Shown: positions 23,991-34,190 of the stretch, piece after piece | Layout: each line of letters opens with the position of its first letter | Position numbering within the stretch: position 1 is the stretch's first letter | Assembly (NCBI GenBank): GCA_021740625.1 | Contig: JAIOZK010000001.1 | Location: 186,001 to 250,000, forward strand | Direction of reading: 5' to 3' | DNA from: Bacteroidales bacterium | Lineage (GTDB): Bacteria; Bacteroidota; Bacteroidia; Bacteroidales; JAIOZK01 | Length of the DNA stretch: 64,000 nucleotides | Program-made: the position numbers and the translations under genes | Notes under the pieces: model-generated | The model's input: only the letters and a program-made list of their open reading frames with translations | What the model was told of the DNA's origin: nothing | Databases searched by the model: none

Positions 23991-25421
23991 ATGAAAAACA
24001 AGTTTACTCTTATACTCTTATTGGTAATAAGCTGGCAGTGCAACTCAAATGCACAGGCAAGGCTTCAATCAGTATCCGAAACGACCATGTACCCTCCTCA
24101 TGAGCTGATCCGCAACAAAATGTCAGCAGTGAACATTCCGGGAATGCAGGTATGCGTTATTGGAATTGACACCGTTTTATGGCATCACAATTATGGTTAC
24201 GCAAACCTGAATGACAGCACCCCGGTGACGGATTCCACTCTGTTCAATGCTTTTTCGATCGGGAAGTCCATCACAGGAGCCCAGGTATTGCAATTGCAGG
24301 AAAAAGGAATGATCGGGCTGGATGAGAACATCTGTCATATCGTACCTTTCAACCTTGACAACCCCTATCTTGACTATGACAGCGTCAGTATCCGCATGCT
24401 TATGACGCACACTTCCAGTATCAAGGATTATAATTTTGAAAATCATGTCGTTCTTGGAGACCCTGCCGAGAGCCTTGCATCATTCATTGCAAATTACCTG
24501 GATCCTGAAGGAGACTATTATTCACTGGGCAATTTTATGATCTATCCGGGAGGAACAGCTTACAGTTATACCAACATTGGGATCGGTTTGAACGGCTATC
24601 TTGTTGAGGTCCTCAGCGGGATAGACTTTGACCAGCATGTACATGATTCCATTTTCATACCCCTTGATATGCAAAGGACTTGCTTTTTTATTTCCGACCT
24701 GAACATCTACAACCTGGCCATCGGTTATGATCCTGACGGAAGTCCCAATCCGCATTATGGCTGTTCTCCCTACCCCGGTGTTTCCATGAGATCAAGAGCC
24801 CTCGAACTTTCAAATTTTGCGATCGTGATGATCAATGACGGGATATTCAGAGGAAAAAGAATCCTTGAAAAGGAGACCATCGACAGCATGTGCGTAGTGC
24901 AGTACCCTACCCTAAGCAACAGCGGTCTGGGATTGTATCGGTACCAACTGCAGAATATAATGGACACGGTTTGGGGCCACCGGGGCGGCGGAACCCTGGG
25001 CTATGCCGCTCATCTATTATTCAACCGGGACGAACATACTGCCGTAGTGGTTATGACCAACTCCAGCACCTTTGTTTTCGACATCATGGATGAACTCTTC
25101 ACCTATGCCGAATATCTCCGTGATTCCACTACCGTGCATATTGAAGATATTCGTTTTAGCGAAAATATAGCCAGCCTGAATATTCAACCCAATCCGTTCA
25201 GAGATCAATGCCGGATCAGTTATGAATTGCCGGTGGCATCTCATATAAAACTGGAAATTTTCGATCTGCATGGCAATAGGGTGGCAGAAATACTGAGCAA
25301 TCAACAGCCTGCGGGCAAACAGGAAGTAATCTTCAACACAGGCAAACTCAGACCCGGGATTTACATATGCAGGCTGCAATGTGATAAGAACAACATTAGT
25401 AAAAAGATCATAAGGCTTTGA
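23991..25421 (+). CDS. Secreted serine hydrolase (class C beta-lactamase family) with T9SS sorting domain
   Basis: 476 residues from ATG 23991, which begins the signal peptide MKNKFTLILLLVISWQCNS; an in-frame ATG nine codons upstream is less likely. The catalytic domain (about 30-380) has all three motifs of the penicillin-binding/class C fold: S-I-G-K (Ser89, Lys92), Y-T-N (Tyr193) and a GHRGGG loop (His330) replacing KTG. Such proteins are peptidases or esterases more often than beta-lactamases. The C-terminal about 75 residues, with the typical PNPFRDQCRISYELP start and KLRPGIYICRLQ end, form a type A T9SS sorting signal, so the protein is exported across the outer membrane and attached or released. 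Confidence 0.92.
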   Translation: MKNKFTLILLLVISWQCNSNAQARLQSVSETTMYPPHELIRNKMSAVNIPGMQVCVIGIDTVLWHHNYGYANLNDSTPVTDSTLFNAFSIGKSITGAQVLQLQEKGMIGLDENICHIVPFNLDNPYLDYDSVSIRMLMTHTSSIKDYNFENHVVLGDPAESLASFIANYLDPEGDYYSLGNFMIYPGGTAYSYTNIGIGLNGYLVEVLSGIDFDQHVHDSIFIPLDMQRTCFFISDLNIYNLAIGYDPDGSPNPHYGCSPYPGVSMRSRALELSNFAIVMINDGIFRGKRILEKETIDSMCVVQYPTLSNSGLGLYRYQLQNIMDTVWGHRGGGTLGYAAHLLFNRDEHTAVVVMTNSSTFVFDIMDELFTYAEYLRDSTTVHIEDIRFSENIASLNIQPNPFRDQCRISYELPVASHIKLEIFDLHGNRVAEILSNQQPAGKQEVIFNTGKLRPGIYICRLQCDKNNISKKIIRL

Positions 25422-25424
25422 TGA

Positions 25425-25574
25425 GGCCGTCCAAAAAGTACGTTATTTCGTCAGGCTGAGCGCCTTGCCTGCCGGCTAGGCAGGGAGTCGAAGCCTAAAT
25501 ATCGTTAATTATCAGTGCATCTCGACTGCGCTCGATGTGACTCAAATAACTATTAGGCATTTTTTGGACAGTCT
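25425..25574. mobile_element. MITE-like repeat element
   Basis: About 150 bp ending in imperfect inverted repeats (GGCCGTCCAAAAAGT on the left, ATTTTTTGGACAGTC on the right). Inside are a CCTGCC-GGCTA-GGCAGG hairpin and the motif CTCGACTGCGCTCGATGTGA. No coding capacity. The ends share GTCCAWAAA with those of the element at 15564-15736. Confidence 0.5.
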
Positions 25575-25622
25575 TAAATAATGAATATCGAATATCGAAT
25601 AACAAATTAACAAATTAACAAA

Positions 25623-27749
25623 ATGACCCCAAAACAACATCTTCTTTTGCTGCTCACCCTTTTAATGATTCCCTTCGGCCTGTCTGCCCAGTGGAATTTC
25701 CAGAACCCTTTACCCACAGCACATAATTTATACGACATCTGCTATATCAATGAACAGGAATCCTTTGCAGTGGGAGCTTCGGGGACCATCATGAGCAGGA
25801 ATACCACAGTGAACCCGGACTGGGAACTCCTCCCCTGCCCGGTGCAGGAAAACCTGAACAAGATCGCAATGGAAACAGATGGCATGGCATTTATAGCAGG
25901 AAATAACGGAACGGTATTAAGATCTGCTGATTACGGGGAATCCTGGATTACACTGAACACAGGCATAACCACAAACCTCAATGACATTGCTTTCATCTCG
26001 CCGGACAGGGTCTGGGCAATTGGTGCAGAAGGGATGGTGATCCATTCAGAAGATTCGGGTGAAAACTGGGCTGTGCAGGAGCTTGAATTTGATTATGGTC
26101 TGAATTCAATCTTCATGCACAATGCAGAAGAAGGCTGGATCTGTGGCAATCATTTCTCCCTCTACCATACAACAGATGCTGGCCAGAACTGGGATCTTGT
26201 TGAACATGACAAAGCAGGAAGCGATGAAAAATGGGAATATAACTTCTATACCAGAATTTGTTTTACAGACAGCATGAATGGGTGGTGCTGTGGTTACACA
26301 AATATAAATGAATTCTTTTCAAAGATCATTAAGACGACCAATGGAGGAAACACATGGACAGAATGCTTCTATCAATCTGAGGGAATACTTACTGATATCC
26401 ATTTTTTTGATGATTCCTGCGGACTCATGAGCAAAGACGGTGATCTTTACAGCAGCCAGGATGGAGGCTCACACTGGGATATGCTTTACGAAAACCTGGG
26501 TAGCAACGGTATCTTCTTCCTGAACGACAGCCTGGGCGGTTCCGTCGGGAATACCGGCAAAACAATGGAAAGCTGGGATGGCGGACAAAGCTGGTCCGGC
26601 AATTCCCACAGCATAACCTACAATGATCTTAATTCTTGTTCCTTTGTCAATGAAGACAAAGGCTGGATATGCGGTCCTGAAGGGGCAATATTCTTTACAG
26701 AGGATGGAGGGGATACATGGATACAGCAAGAAAGCAATGTTGATGTTTATTTAAAAGAAATCCTCTTTACCGATGAGATGCATGGCTGGGCCCTCGGCAG
26801 CAAACACCTGATCAGGACCACAGATGGCGGGCAAAACTGGGAAATATTGCTGACCCAGACAAAATACGACAGCGACATCCATTTCGTTGACTCCCTCAAT
26901 GGCTGGATGGTAGGTGATGGCCCGTCGGTGAAGCATACGGATGATGGTGGAATAAGTTGGAACGGTCAGGCAACCGGATTCCACACCTGGGATGAGATGT
27001 ATGCCGTCTGCTTTTCCGATGAACTGCATGGATGTGCCGCCGGAAGTCGCGGGATGCTCTGGACAGTTAATGGTGGAGACACATGGACTGAGTCCAATAC
27101 ATTCCTGCACCAGGGCAAGGAATTTTACCTTCTTGACAACCGCCAGGGCTGGCTGGTTTACAGGGCGTCAAACGCCAGTTTAATCTATAAGACGGAAGAT
27201 GGAGGAGAAAACTGGACCCGCCTCAGTACATTCTTCGATCACTATTTTACATCCATTTATTTTATTGATCGCCTGCGCGGATTTGTAAGCAATGATGGTT
27301 ACAATGGTGGCATTTTTTATACTGAAGATGGAGGGATTACATGGGAAGATATCCCGGCAACCAATGACTTAAGATTTCATTGTTTAGACTTTGGGGATGA
27401 AGAGAACGGATGGGCCGTCGGAAGAAATGCTGTGATCATGCATACGGACAATGGAGGCATTGTCGGCATTGATAATCAAGAGCTACCGGAAGAAGTTGAC
27501 GTTGAACTGATCGTTTATCCCAATCCCGCAGATGATCTCATCCACTGCAAGCTGAACTTCGAAAAGTCCAGCCAGGTAAACATGGCACTATTCAATGCAC
27601 AGGGAACATTGATCTGGCAAATTCCGGTAAAGGAATGCGGAGGTGATGAAGACATTCCAGTCAATACAGCAAAGCTGAAAAGCGGCATCTACTTTTTACG
27701 CCTGCAAACAAACAACAAAAGCATCACCCGCAAGATCCTTAAACTTTGA
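25623..27749 (+). CDS. Ycf48-like beta-propeller protein with T9SS sorting domain
   Basis: 708 residues. A signal peptide (HLLLLLTLLMIPFGLSAQ) is followed by some twelve propeller-type repeats in which SxDGGxxW recurs (for example KTTNGGNTWTECFY, RTTDGGQNWEILL, YTEDGGITWEDIP) paired with GWxxGxxG segments. This is the pattern of Ycf48/BNR (sialidase-type) propellers; no sialidase catalytic residues are evident, so it is likely a binding or scaffold protein. The C-terminal about 80 residues (VYPNPADDLIHCKLN ... LKSGIYFLRLQTNNKSITRK) are a T9SS type A sorting signal, so it is surface-attached or secreted. It follows the MITE-like element and a short filler leader. Confidence 0.9.
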   Translation: MTPKQHLLLLLTLLMIPFGLSAQWNFQNPLPTAHNLYDICYINEQESFAVGASGTIMSRNTTVNPDWELLPCPVQENLNKIAMETDGMAFIAGNNGTVLRSADYGESWITLNTGITTNLNDIAFISPDRVWAIGAEGMVIHSEDSGENWAVQELEFDYGLNSIFMHNAEEGWICGNHFSLYHTTDAGQNWDLVEHDKAGSDEKWEYNFYTRICFTDSMNGWCCGYTNINEFFSKIIKTTNGGNTWTECFYQSEGILTDIHFFDDSCGLMSKDGDLYSSQDGGSHWDMLYENLGSNGIFFLNDSLGGSVGNTGKTMESWDGGQSWSGNSHSITYNDLNSCSFVNEDKGWICGPEGAIFFTEDGGDTWIQQESNVDVYLKEILFTDEMHGWALGSKHLIRTTDGGQNWEILLTQTKYDSDIHFVDSLNGWMVGDGPSVKHTDDGGISWNGQATGFHTWDEMYAVCFSDELHGCAAGSRGMLWTVNGGDTWTESNTFLHQGKEFYLLDNRQGWLVYRASNASLIYKTEDGGENWTRLSTFFDHYFTSIYFIDRLRGFVSNDGYNGGIFYTEDGGITWEDIPATNDLRFHCLDFGDEENGWAVGRNAVIMHTDNGGIVGIDNQELPEEVDVELIVYPNPADDLIHCKLNFEKSSQVNMALFNAQGTLIWQIPVKECGGDEDIPVNTAKLKSGIYFLRLQTNNKSITRKILKL

Positions 27750-27839
27750 ACAAAAAACAAATAATGAATATCGAAGATAGAATTTCGAAATGACCAATGA
27801 CCAATGACCAAAACAACAAATCAAACCAAATCAAAAAAA

Positions 27840-30800
27840 ATGAAAAAAATTGTCTATCCCTTAATTATTTGCGTGGTACTGCTCTGGGCAGCTTGTGATC
27901 CCCCCACTTTCCAGATTGAACACCCCATTGAGGTGAAAACAATGGATACGATCTTCATTCCATTTACCTTTGAACGCTTCTGGCCGGGAGAAAACTATCT
28001 GGAGTTGCTAAACGAATTGCCTGACTCAGGACTTCTTAAAAAGAAAATTGTTGAATACACCCAGACAAGCAATCGCCTGCATGATTCCCTCTGGTTTGGC
28101 ATCAAAATGCCTGAAAACTGGACAGTAATTGACAGTTTTCCTTTTGTGGCTTACGACTCCCTGCCGGCCAGTATCATCGACAGTGGACTTTTTGTGTACT
28201 CCCTGAAACATGTACAGGAAATGAACAACACCCGGCCACCGGGGCCAGGATACAAATGGATGGCATGGACTTCCGATGCCCTGGCCATGGATCGGGGTAA
28301 ATTATGGTCGGGCATCCAACTGATCACTGATGACACATGCGGATATATCTACCTAAAGTATGTTTCAGGATACAATCCAATGATATTAACCCAGGTATCA
28401 GACTCAATGCTCACTGCTTGCGGAGCCATGAACGAAACATCCCGGGTATACACAACGGCAGATGACGGACCGGGTAGCCTGAGATATGCAATCTATAATA
28501 CAAAAGCCCGGGGCCAAATTTCCATGGACATAGATGCAGGGGATACCATTAAACTTAACAGCAGCCTCCTGATTCGAAAGCCGCTTGTTTTGAATGGAGC
28601 CATTGATGACAGCTTGCGTGCCAACATCCAGGGACCAGATTCCTCCCACTGCATTGTGGCTCAAAATATCCCGGGCGGAGGGGTTACTGATTTTCTGGTT
28701 GTGAGTAACGCCAATATTTTTGGGGCAGGCAGGGATGGAATTCATAATACCGGATCACAAATTAGAATCATGAGAAGCAAAATATATGACAACCAGGGCG
28801 CAGGTATTTACGCGGGTCCCGGGGGAGGATTTTTATATTTGTATTCCTGTGAAATACACAACAATCAGAACTCCGGTGTGCGATTTTCACAAAGAGGCAG
28901 CGAAAGCACGATTTCCTCATGCTATATTCACGACAATATTGCCGAAGAAGGAGGCGGGATCTATATCTCTTCCGAAGAATCGACGGAAGTCCGGATGGAA
29001 GACTGTCTGATCGAAAACAATTCAGCCCTTTACGGGGGAGGCATTTACAGCAATGGCGATAATGTTAACATTCTGTTGTTATCAACAAAAGTCAGGAAAA
29101 ATTCAGCCCAGGAAGGCGGTGGTATTTATTCCAGGCACGCTCATATCGGTGCTGGCTACGCTCAAACAAATATGAGTGATATTTACCTCAACCAGGCAAT
29201 AACAGGAAAAGACATCTACTGGTGGAATGATCATCACCTCAACATTTACATAGATACTTTCACAGTACTTTATCCAACCCCCATTTATATTTATGCCATA
29301 AATGAAGAGGGAATTCCCCAAAGTTTTGATTATGAAATATTCCATGGTATCCTTGATCAATTCTCGCATGACTTTTATGTTTCTCCTGAGGGTCATGATG
29401 AAAATGACGGAAGCAGCTGGGAAAATGCCAAGCAAACCATAAATTCAGCCCTGGAAGCCTGCCTGCCGGATCACCCAATGAGTATTTACCTGGATTCCGG
29501 TCAGTATGCACAGGGATTTTATGAAGAGAGGTTCCCGATTGTTTTATTCGGCAAGGTCAAACTACAGGGAATGGGCGCGGAGAAAAGTATTCTGGGACCG
29601 GCACCCGAAGTCCTGTTGCTTTGGAATGGCGAGAAAGCAGAAATTCGTGATCTGGGTATTAAAACCTCGAAAACCGGTATCAATTGCTATGCTGACAGAT
29701 TAATACTGGAAAATGTGAATATGCTGAAAGATTCATCCGGAAATGCAAGGGGTATTGATGCAAAAAACAAAGCGATAAACATCAAGCATAGTCAATTTAA
29801 AGGTTTGCACATAGGAATACATTATGCATCCAGCGTCAACATTCACAACAGTGAATTCAGGGATTGTGCACATGCCATCTATTATGATGCTTACAACCTT
29901 GAAAAGCCAAAAATGTCCTTTGTATCCAACAGCCTGTTCAGTAACAACGAATGGGTCTTCAGTGATTGCGGCAGATTAACGGGTGAAAACCTGGAGATCG
30001 TTAACAACGGAAATGTTGGCAGAATGCGAGATTACTTTAAGCTGATCAACAGCAAGATTTCCGGTAACACTAAGGGGATTGAATTTCAGGGTGACAGCCT
30101 CATCCTGGACAATTGCAGCATAACTGGCAATGGAACAGGGGCCCAATACACTGATTTTGCGGGTGGGATTAACTGGTACTGCCAACCAGAATCACCGTTT
30201 CAAAAGATTTACCTTCGTTTGTTAAACTCCCGTTTCGAGAACAACACTGGTGAATATGCCGGCGCCTTTTCTTTTCGTTATTTTCACCCCCACGCAAACC
30301 ACGACATAACAATAACCGACCACCTGATTCGGAACTGTATCTTTGAAGGGAACAAGGTAACAAATCAATCTTTTGGTTCCGGCAGCGCCCTCTATGTTCG
30401 ACCAGATAACGACGATCAGGAATGTACGCTGGAAATGAATATTGTCAACTCACAATTTACAGATAATGATTGGGCCAGGGCAGTCATCTGGACTGAAAGC
30501 AAATGTCCTTTGAATTTCATCAACTCCACGCTGGCCAACAACAGCAGCCGTTATGGCATTGTCAACGCTTACAATGACACCATTAAGGTTATCAATTCCA
30601 TTGTAAGGCACGGAGAACCCGGTCCTTTCTTCTTCCAGGAACTTCCGCCATTCATTGCATATTCAAACATTCAGGACACACTGACAGGACCGGGGGTTAT
30701 TGATACCCTGCCGCTTTTTGACAGCCTGGGCATTTTTCCCTATCAGCTCCTTGCGGGTTCTGCCTGTATTGGAAGCGGCTCAATGGACACAAACGGTTTT

Positions 30801-31163
30801 AACCTGCCGGATCTTGATCTTGCAGGAAATCCGCGTATCACAGATGGCAGCATCGACATGGGAGCTTATGAATGCCTGTATACCGGTATCAGCAGACCAA
30901 AAACTGAAGTCTTTCATTTAGAAGTTCTCCCGAATCCCATGCAGGAAAGTCTTTTGTGCCGTTTCAGGCTGAGAGAAGGTAAAAAAGTCAGCCTCGAAAT
31001 TTTTGACCAGCATTCCCATTTGGTCTATCAATTACAAGAACATTGTTTTGCAAGCGGGAAAAATCAATTAAGAATCGATCTTAAAAACCTGAGCAGCGGA
31101 ATTTATTACCTCCGTCTGCTGACAGATGAGGAAGTGATCTCGCGAAAGATCATCAAACTTTAA
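27840..31163 (+). CDS. Surface beta-helix protein with lipobox-like signal and T9SS sorting domain
   Basis: 1107 residues from ATG 27840, which starts the signal sequence; an ATG 12 codons earlier lies in a filler repeat. The signal MKKIVYPLIICVVLLWAACD has a lipobox (Cys20). After an N-terminal region of about 180 residues comes a right-handed parallel beta-helix with many short coils, such as SKIYDNQGAGIYAGPGGG, CYIHDNIAEEGGGIYIS and CLIENNSALYGGGIY, then a second one (about 500-1000) with NNTGEYAGAFSFRY. The DMGAYEC segment before the tail is typical of Bacteroidota choice-of-anchor proteins. It ends in a T9SS tail (VLPNPMQESLLCRFRLREG ... SSGIYYLRLLTDEEVISRK). Such helices often bind or cut polysaccharides. 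A paralogue lies at 39795-42182. Confidence 0.88.
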   Translation: MKKIVYPLIICVVLLWAACDPPTFQIEHPIEVKTMDTIFIPFTFERFWPGENYLELLNELPDSGLLKKKIVEYTQTSNRLHDSLWFGIKMPENWTVIDSFPFVAYDSLPASIIDSGLFVYSLKHVQEMNNTRPPGPGYKWMAWTSDALAMDRGKLWSGIQLITDDTCGYIYLKYVSGYNPMILTQVSDSMLTACGAMNETSRVYTTADDGPGSLRYAIYNTKARGQISMDIDAGDTIKLNSSLLIRKPLVLNGAIDDSLRANIQGPDSSHCIVAQNIPGGGVTDFLVVSNANIFGAGRDGIHNTGSQIRIMRSKIYDNQGAGIYAGPGGGFLYLYSCEIHNNQNSGVRFSQRGSESTISSCYIHDNIAEEGGGIYISSEESTEVRMEDCLIENNSALYGGGIYSNGDNVNILLLSTKVRKNSAQEGGGIYSRHAHIGAGYAQTNMSDIYLNQAITGKDIYWWNDHHLNIYIDTFTVLYPTPIYIYAINEEGIPQSFDYEIFHGILDQFSHDFYVSPEGHDENDGSSWENAKQTINSALEACLPDHPMSIYLDSGQYAQGFYEERFPIVLFGKVKLQGMGAEKSILGPAPEVLLLWNGEKAEIRDLGIKTSKTGINCYADRLILENVNMLKDSSGNARGIDAKNKAINIKHSQFKGLHIGIHYASSVNIHNSEFRDCAHAIYYDAYNLEKPKMSFVSNSLFSNNEWVFSDCGRLTGENLEIVNNGNVGRMRDYFKLINSKISGNTKGIEFQGDSLILDNCSITGNGTGAQYTDFAGGINWYCQPESPFQKIYLRLLNSRFENNTGEYAGAFSFRYFHPHANHDITITDHLIRNCIFEGNKVTNQSFGSGSALYVRPDNDDQECTLEMNIVNSQFTDNDWARAVIWTESKCPLNFINSTLANNSSRYGIVNAYNDTIKVINSIVRHGEPGPFFFQELPPFIAYSNIQDTLTGPGVIDTLPLFDSLGIFPYQLLAGSACIGSGSMDTNGFNLPDLDLAGNPRITDGSIDMGAYECLYTGISRPKTEVFHLEVLPNPMQESLLCRFRLREGKKVSLEIFDQHSHLVYQLQEHCFASGKNQLRIDLKNLSSGIYYLRLLTDEEVISRKIIKL

Positions 31164-31291
31164 TCTACTAAAAACCTATCAATTAATAATAAATGAAGCA
31201 CAAATTTTAATAATCATGCATCGGATCCTCTAAATAAACTTGCGAATAAACAATGAATTTATCTATCTTCGATAAAAAGATCAAACCAAAA

Positions 31292-32044
31292 ATGCTCAGG
31301 ACCATCATTGTTGATGATGAATTGCATGTCAGGGAAACACTGAAAAGCTTTCTGCATAAGTATTGCCCCCCGGTAAAGGTTATTGGTGAGGCCGGAAGTT
31401 TTACACAAGCCAACAAACTCCTGCAAAGTGTCACACCTGATTTGCTTTTGCTGGACATACAACTGGGCGACGGGAATGGTTTCGAACTGCTTAAACAATA
31501 CGGATCCCCGGATTTTAAAATAATTTTTATAACGGCACATGATCAATACGCCGTGCAGGCCTTTAAGGTAAGCGCGGTGGATTTCATCCTGAAACCGGTC
31601 AACCCCCTGGAACTGAAAGAAGCGGTGGAAAAAGCCAGGGAGGTTTTAAAAAACGAATTACGGATCAAGCTTGAAGCTTTGGAAAGCAACCTCTCGGCCA
31701 ATCATAAACATCACAAGAAGCTGGTCATAAAAACCCTGGAGAACATCTACCTGCTCGAAACAAGCCAGCTCACCCATTGTGAATCGGAGGGTTCTTACAC
31801 CCGTATTTACACAACAAATCAGGAAGTCATTCTTTCTTCACGAGGGATCAGGGAATATGAAGATATGCTTTTCCCCGTGGGATTTTGCAGATGCCATCGC
31901 TCATATGTGATCAATCTTGCACACATAAAAAGATTTGAGAAATCTGAAGGAGGCTCGGTCATTCTTACCGGTGACCATAAGATCCCGGTTGCTTCCAGGA
32001 AAAGGCAAATGTTGCTGGAGCTCTTTGAAAGCTTCACTGAATAA
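31292..32044 (+). CDS. LytTR-family response regulator
   Basis: 250 residues from ATG 31292 (MLRTIIVDDELHVRETLK); an ATG 13 codons earlier gives an atypical leader. The receiver domain (1-120) has the acidic pair DD, phosphoacceptor Asp55 in LLLLDIQLGDGNG, and the switch Lys in FILKPVNPLELKEAV. The C-terminal LytTR domain (about 145-245) contains NIYLLETSQLTHCESEGSYT and the HRSYVINLAHIKRFEKSEGG motif that contacts DNA. It is followed within 7 bases by its likely partner kinase, so the two form a two-component system of the LytS/LytR type. Its targets may include the adjacent T9SS genes, but that is inference. Confidence 0.95.
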   Translation: MLRTIIVDDELHVRETLKSFLHKYCPPVKVIGEAGSFTQANKLLQSVTPDLLLLDIQLGDGNGFELLKQYGSPDFKIIFITAHDQYAVQAFKVSAVDFILKPVNPLELKEAVEKAREVLKNELRIKLEALESNLSANHKHHKKLVIKTLENIYLLETSQLTHCESEGSYTRIYTTNQEVILSSRGIREYEDMLFPVGFCRCHRSYVINLAHIKRFEKSEGGSVILTGDHKIPVASRKRQMLLELFESFTE

Positions 32045-32051
32045 AACGGGC

Positions 32052-34190
32052 ATGTGGAAACGTTTAATCTGTTTCATGATTCTGTCAACCAGCCTGGCTA
32101 ATGCATATGCACAGGCATTCCAGGATATCGAATGGTATGATGTGGATAGTTTGTTATCCGTACTGCCTCATCAGCATGGAGTAGAAAGACTCAAAAGTCT
32201 GAACAATCTTGCAGCTTCTCTCTCATTCCAGGATGCAAAGCAATGCAGTCGCTATGCTTTAGAAGCCCTGGAGCTCGCAAAAGTACTGAATCATCCGGAA
32301 GGCACTGCAGCAGCTTTTCGGAACCTGGGACGCAAAGATTTTTATGCGGGCTACTACCCGGGTGCTCTGGATTATTACCAGAAGGCTTTGCGCATCTATG
32401 ATAAAACCGGGAAAGATCGCCTGACGGCAAGGACAATTGTGGATATCAGTACCACACATTTCTTTGCCGGCAATATCGAAAAAGCCCTGGAGATCATGGA
32501 CGAGGCCCTCCGGATATACAGAAAGAAAAATAAAGACGGGAGCCCGGTAGGCAGTGCCAGAGACACAATCACGATTTATTCACGCATAGGCCTGCCATAC
32601 CGGCTTACAGGAAGATCGGATCAAGCAAGGCTGCTGTACCTAAAATACCTTGAGGTCGGGAAAAAAAACAATTTCGAAATCACAGATATGATGGTACACC
32701 ATGGCTTACTTGCCATGTGTTATTATGAAACAGGAAATATCGATAGCTGCATTTACTACTTCCGCCTTTCACAACAATTTCCGGATGCCAATATGAGCAT
32801 ATATGCCCTGAAACATGAGAATTTACGCCGGATGGCAGGCATATATCTCGATCCTGTGATAAAACAAAGACTGCATCCGTCTTTCATGGATTATAAAAAT
32901 CCAAACAAAGGATCAGAGCCGGATTACAGCATGACAGACACGGCCATCCATTATCTGAAGACATCCTTCAATTGGTTCTCACAACAGGGCTTCCTGAAAC
33001 AATCGCAACTGGCTTCAAGGCAACTGGGTGACCTGTATTCCAATCTTGACAGCCTGAAACAGGCCGAACATTATTACTGCAAATCCGAGGAACTTTTGAA
33101 TGAAATGATCAGCAAAGGATCCTATTACCGCTATGATTCACTGAAATACGTTGTTTCATGGGGAAGTGAATTATACCTCCCTTTCACCAGAAAAATGATC
33201 AGGGAATCTGTCTACCGGCAGGCCAACATGTTGTACAATCAAATATATCGGTTTTATCAGCATCAGAACCGCCTTGAAGATGCCATGAAATACCTCATCT
33301 TTGCCTCGAACGCCAAAGATACGCTTCAATTACTCGAAAAAAACCGGGAGGCCATTGAAATCCAAACCAAATACGAAACAGAACAAAAAGAACAGGAAAT
33401 ATTTCAATTATCTCAGGAAAATCAATTAAAGGAACTCCGAATCAGGCAGGGTATCATCATATTGCTTGCGCTTGTCGGGTTGCTCATGCTGATCATCCTG
33501 GTTTCCATCCTTCTGTTACGACAACGCAATCTTCGCACGGAACAAGAACAATTGCGCCTGATGCAAAGGATACTTCGATTGCAAATGAACCCCCACTTTA
33601 TTTTTAATTCACTCTCCAGTATCCAGCATCAGGTCGTGCAAGGGGACAGTGAAAATGCCAGCATCTACCTGGCCCAGTTCTCAATATTGATTCGGAATGT
33701 TCTACATAATTCCATTTACGAATACATTGAATTAGAAGAAGAGTTGAAAACGCTTGAAAGCTATCTGTCTCTGCAACAGCTTCGCTTTAATAAGAAATTT
33801 GATTTTAAGATTGAAACAGATAAAAAGATACTGAGAAAGGGAACCGAAATTCCCGTAATGATGCTTCAACCCTTTGTGGAGAACGCCATAGAACATGGCG
33901 TAAAAAACAAAACCGGCAAAGGCCTTATCATTTTGCGGGTTAAAATGGATAAAGAACATCTTCTTTTCGAAATTGAAGACAATGGTATCGGGAGGGAGAA
34001 AGCAGCGGAACTACTTCGACTACAAAACCCGGATCATCAATCCATGGCAACAGGCGCTATAAAGGAAAGGATCAGCATTATGAACCGGAACAATAAAAAT
34101 AAATACATACTGCTCGTTACAGATCTGAAAGACAAAGGAGGAAAAACACAGGGAACACTCGTCCGTCTGTGGTTGCCTTTAACGGACTGA
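32052..34190 (+). CDS. TPR-containing LytS-type sensor histidine kinase
   Basis: 712 residues from ATG 32052, which begins the signal sequence MWKRLICFMILSTSLANAYA; the frame extends upstream into the regulator gene but that part is not used. A periplasmic sensor domain of tetratricopeptide repeats (about 40-440, e.g. AAAFRNLGRKDFYAGYYPGA and ALDYYQKALRIYDKTGKD) is followed by a coiled coil, one transmembrane helix (about 480-500, IIILLALVGLLMLIILVSIL) and a His_kinase domain with the phosphorylated His515 in LQMNPHFIFNSLSSIQHQ. The ATPase region has N-boxes (FVENAIEHGV) and IEDNGIG. It probably phosphorylates the LytTR regulator upstream, in response to a signal outside the inner membrane. 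Confidence 0.94.
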   Translation: MWKRLICFMILSTSLANAYAQAFQDIEWYDVDSLLSVLPHQHGVERLKSLNNLAASLSFQDAKQCSRYALEALELAKVLNHPEGTAAAFRNLGRKDFYAGYYPGALDYYQKALRIYDKTGKDRLTARTIVDISTTHFFAGNIEKALEIMDEALRIYRKKNKDGSPVGSARDTITIYSRIGLPYRLTGRSDQARLLYLKYLEVGKKNNFEITDMMVHHGLLAMCYYETGNIDSCIYYFRLSQQFPDANMSIYALKHENLRRMAGIYLDPVIKQRLHPSFMDYKNPNKGSEPDYSMTDTAIHYLKTSFNWFSQQGFLKQSQLASRQLGDLYSNLDSLKQAEHYYCKSEELLNEMISKGSYYRYDSLKYVVSWGSELYLPFTRKMIRESVYRQANMLYNQIYRFYQHQNRLEDAMKYLIFASNAKDTLQLLEKNREAIEIQTKYETEQKEQEIFQLSQENQLKELRIRQGIIILLALVGLLMLIILVSILLLRQRNLRTEQEQLRLMQRILRLQMNPHFIFNSLSSIQHQVVQGDSENASIYLAQFSILIRNVLHNSIYEYIELEEELKTLESYLSLQQLRFNKKFDFKIETDKKILRKGTEIPVMMLQPFVENAIEHGVKNKTGKGLIILRVKMDKEHLLFEIEDNGIGREKAAELLRLQNPDHQSMATGAIKERISIMNRNNKNKYILLVTDLKDKGGKTQGTLVRLWLPLTD

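Noticed and set aside
23663-24103. Open frame of 146 residues after the M3 peptidase
   Set aside because: It is read through the palindrome cluster and into the serine hydrolase gene in another frame; composition and sequence (PSGRSSTLLF) are those of repeat DNA.
31935-32051. Upstream extension of the LytS-type kinase
   Set aside because: It overlaps the LytTR regulator in another frame; the signal peptide begins at 32052.
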